Assembly (NCBI GenBank): GCA_965652645.1 | Contig: CBFGXE010000008.1 | Span: forward strand, 46,720 to 110,719 | Reading direction: 5' to 3' | Source of the DNA: ZC4RG30 sp965652645 | GTDB taxonomy: Bacteria > Pseudomonadota > Gammaproteobacteria > Steroidobacterales > Steroidobacteraceae | DNA: 64,000 nucleotides | Shown: positions 58,767-64,000 of the stretch, piece by piece | Numbering within the stretch: position 1 is the stretch's first letter | How the letters are laid out: every line of letters starts with the position of its first letter | The notes under the pieces: generated by a model | Databases searched by the model: none | What the model was told of the DNA's origin: nothing | Seen by the model: only the letters and a program-made list of their open reading frames with translations | Position numbers and translations under genes: made by a program

Positions 58767-60521
58767 TCAGGCGATGCGGGCCTCTCCCTCGTCCAGGCCA
58801 TCCTGCTCCGGCTGCAAGGCGCGACTGGCGCTGAGCAGCACCTTCTCCAGCTGTGCCGGATCCATGGGCTTGGTGTAGTGCTCGTTGAAGCCGGCATCCT
58901 GCGCCTGCTCGCGGTCCCGCGCCTGGCCCCAGCCGGTGACGGCCACCATGAACACCTCCCGCCCCCATTCGCAGGCGCGGATGCGCCGGGCCACCTCATA
59001 GCCGTCGTAGCCGGGCATGCCGATATCCAGCAATGCCAGCTGCGGGCGGAACTCCTCGGCCATCTCCAGCGCGGCGCGTCCGTCATAGGCCACCCGCACC
59101 CGGTGGCCCATGCTCTCCAGCAGGATGGACCAGCTCATCGCGCTGTCACGGTTGTCATCGGCCACCAGCACGCGCATCGGTGCGATGCCGCTGCTCTGGG
59201 TGTCTGGCTGCGACGGCACCGCGCCGGGAAGCGCGGGGGCCAGCGGCAGGGTGAGCACGAACTCGGTTCCCTGGCCCTCCCCGCTGCTCAGCGCCCTCAC
59301 GCTGCCACCATGCAGTTCCACCAGGCCCCGCACCAGCGCCAGGCCGATGCCCAGCCCGCCCTGGGACTTGCCGGCCTGGTAGAACATGCCGAACACCTGG
59401 TCGAGCATGGCCGGCGGAATGCCGATGCCGTTGTCGCGCACCGACACCGCCAGCTGCCGTCCCTGCACCGACAGCACCACGTCGATGTGGCCGCCGTTGG
59501 GCGTGTATTTCACCGAATTGTTCAGCAGGTTGGCCAGCACCTGGATCATGCGCACCGCATCGGCCATCACCGGTGCCGGTTCGGGCGGCAGCACTGCATC
59601 CAGGGTCTGCTGCTTGCCCTCCAGCTGCGGGCGCACCATCTCGATGGCCGAGCGCACCAGGTCGGCCATGTCGGCCCGGCCACGCTGCAACTGCATCAGG
59701 CCATGGGAGATGCGCGACACGTCGAGCAGGTCATCCAGCAGGCGTGCCATGTGCGTGACCTGCCGCTGGATGGCGCCGCTGGCCATGGCCGCGTATTCGG
59801 GTTTCTGCGTCTGCGCACCCAGCAGCCGCGCGGATGCGGACAGCGCCGCCAGCGGGTTGCGCAGCTCGTGCGCGAGGATGGCCAGGAACTCGTCCTTGCG
59901 CCGGTCGGCTTCCTTCAGCGCCTGCTCGGCGCGGTTGCGCTCGGCCACCTGCGCCTGCAGCGCGATGTTGGAGGCCTCCAGCTCGCGGTTGGTGGACTGC
60001 AGGTCGCGGTTCAGCGCCTCCAGCTCGCGCGCCTTCTCCATCTGCAGGTTGAGGTTGGCGTCGGCCAGGGCCTTGTTGGCCACCTCCAGCTGCTGGTTGG
60101 ACACCTGCAGCGCGCGGCGCTTGTTGTGCAGCTCGATCAGCACCGACACCTTGCCGCGCAGGATCTCCGGCACCATGGGGATGGAGACGTAGTCCACCGC
60201 GCCGAGCTTGTAGCCCTTCAGGCGGTCGAACTCGGTGTCATGCACGCCGGTGACGAAGATGATGGGCGTGCTCTCGAACCGCGGATGGTCATGGATCATC
60301 GCGGCCGTCTCGAAGCCGTCCATGCCCGGCATGCTCACGTCCAGCAGGATGAGCGCGAACTCGGTGTCCATCAGGCGCTCCAGCGCCTCGGCGCCGGAAT
60401 GCACGCAGATGAGGTTCTGTCCCAGCTCATCGAGGATGGACTGGTAGGAGAGCAGGCGCGCCGGCTGGTCGTCCACCAGCAGGATGTTCACCCGGTCTTC
60501 GGCTTCCCCGCTTACGGCCAT
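58767..60521 (-). CDS. Hybrid histidine kinase (REC-HisKA-HATPase-REC)
   Basis: 584 residues from ATG 60521 (frame opens at 60593). N-terminal receiver (about 12-130, phospho-Asp in ILLDVSMPGMDG), a long coiled coil (about 140-205), HisKA with FLAILAHELRNPLAALSAS, HATPase NLLNNSVKYTPNGG / DNGIGIP / GGLGIGLALVRGL, then a second receiver (about 465-570, LALLDIGMPGYDG). No membrane span, so cytoplasmic. Its start is 7 bp after the stop of the large kinase gene, which likely feeds phosphate to it. Confidence 0.92.
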   Translation of the reverse strand: MAVSGEAEDRVNILLVDDQPARLLSYQSILDELGQNLICVHSGAEALERLMDTEFALILLDVSMPGMDGFETAAMIHDHPRFESTPIIFVTGVHDTEFDRLKGYKLGAVDYVSIPMVPEILRGKVSVLIELHNKRRALQVSNQQLEVANKALADANLNLQMEKARELEALNRDLQSTNRELEASNIALQAQVAERNRAEQALKEADRRKDEFLAILAHELRNPLAALSASARLLGAQTQKPEYAAMASGAIQRQVTHMARLLDDLLDVSRISHGLMQLQRGRADMADLVRSAIEMVRPQLEGKQQTLDAVLPPEPAPVMADAVRMIQVLANLLNNSVKYTPNGGHIDVVLSVQGRQLAVSVRDNGIGIPPAMLDQVFGMFYQAGKSQGGLGIGLALVRGLVELHGGSVRALSSGEGQGTEFVLTLPLAPALPGAVPSQPDTQSSGIAPMRVLVADDNRDSAMSWSILLESMGHRVRVAYDGRAALEMAEEFRPQLALLDIGMPGYDGYEVARRIRACEWGREVFMVAVTGWGQARDREQAQDAGFNEHYTKPMDPAQLEKVLLSASRALQPEQDGLDEGEARIA

Positions 60522-60528
60522 GGGGGTG

Positions 60529-64000
<3,472 letters not shown>

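Overview
The window is GC-rich, densely coding chromosomal DNA with almost no mobile-element signal. Gene order points to a gammaproteobacterium: fabH-rpmF-yceD beside maf; rluC divergent from rne; recR-ybaB-dnaX behind a 4.5S RNA and tRNA-Ser; bamC-dapA divergent from gcvR-bcp; rpsP-rimM-trmD-rplS; mlaFEDCB. A Nevskiales/Steroidobacterales-type lineage would fit the high GC, the SufU-type SUF operon and the PQQ dehydrogenase, but that placement is inference and was not tested.

Layout. 0-4.4 kb: small secreted, lipoprotein and unknown genes, one 2-oxoglutarate-oxygenase-like enzyme and a 50-residue membrane peptide. 4.4-9 kb: fatty-acid/ribosome block (fabH, rpmF, yceD), maf, a secreted NTF2-like protein, rluC. 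9-12.3 kb: a 419-bp structured leader, rne and a small coupled membrane gene. 12.3-19.9 kb: LMW-PTP, aguB-like amidase, tail-specific protease prc, coiled-coil protein, DUF1249, orn, rsgA. 19.9-23.5 kb: a QseBC/PhoPQ-like two-component system with a PepSY lipoprotein, divergent from a YgiW-like OB-fold protein and a beta-barrel protein. 23.5-26.4 kb: recR, ybaB, dnaX, 4.5S RNA, tRNA-Ser(GGA). 26.4-32.8 kb: a shortened BamC-like lipoprotein, dapA, gcvR, bcp, phoH-type ATPase, bepA-like protease, mlaA. 32.8-37.7 kb: dehydratase, mlaBCDEF, class I FBP aldolase. 37.7-44.6 kb: Fe-S assembly operon (Rrf2 regulator, sufB, C, D, S, U, T, sixA-like). 44.7-46.9 kb: MASE1 histidine kinase and FixJ-like regulator. 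47.1-52 kb: three secreted SnoaL/NTF2-like proteins (four domains in total) with a PQQ/haem c dehydrogenase lipoprotein. 52-56.7 kb: VUT transporter, sppA and the rpsP operon. 56.8-64 kb: AIM24-like protein, membrane-anchored M48 protease and two hybrid histidine kinases, the second cut by the window edge.

The most unusual parts are the 44.7-52 kb block (dedicated signalling pair plus four NTF2-fold domains and a quinohaemoprotein, following the ribosomal operon in the same direction and ending at a strong hairpin), a 25-bp palindrome resembling an IscR type-1 site laid over the -10 of the suf promoter, the CTTAA-type repeats in front of the PepSY/two-component operon, and a BamC reduced to its N-terminal part. 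Most of the rest is conserved housekeeping. No CRISPR array, insertion sequence, integrase or prophage gene was seen.
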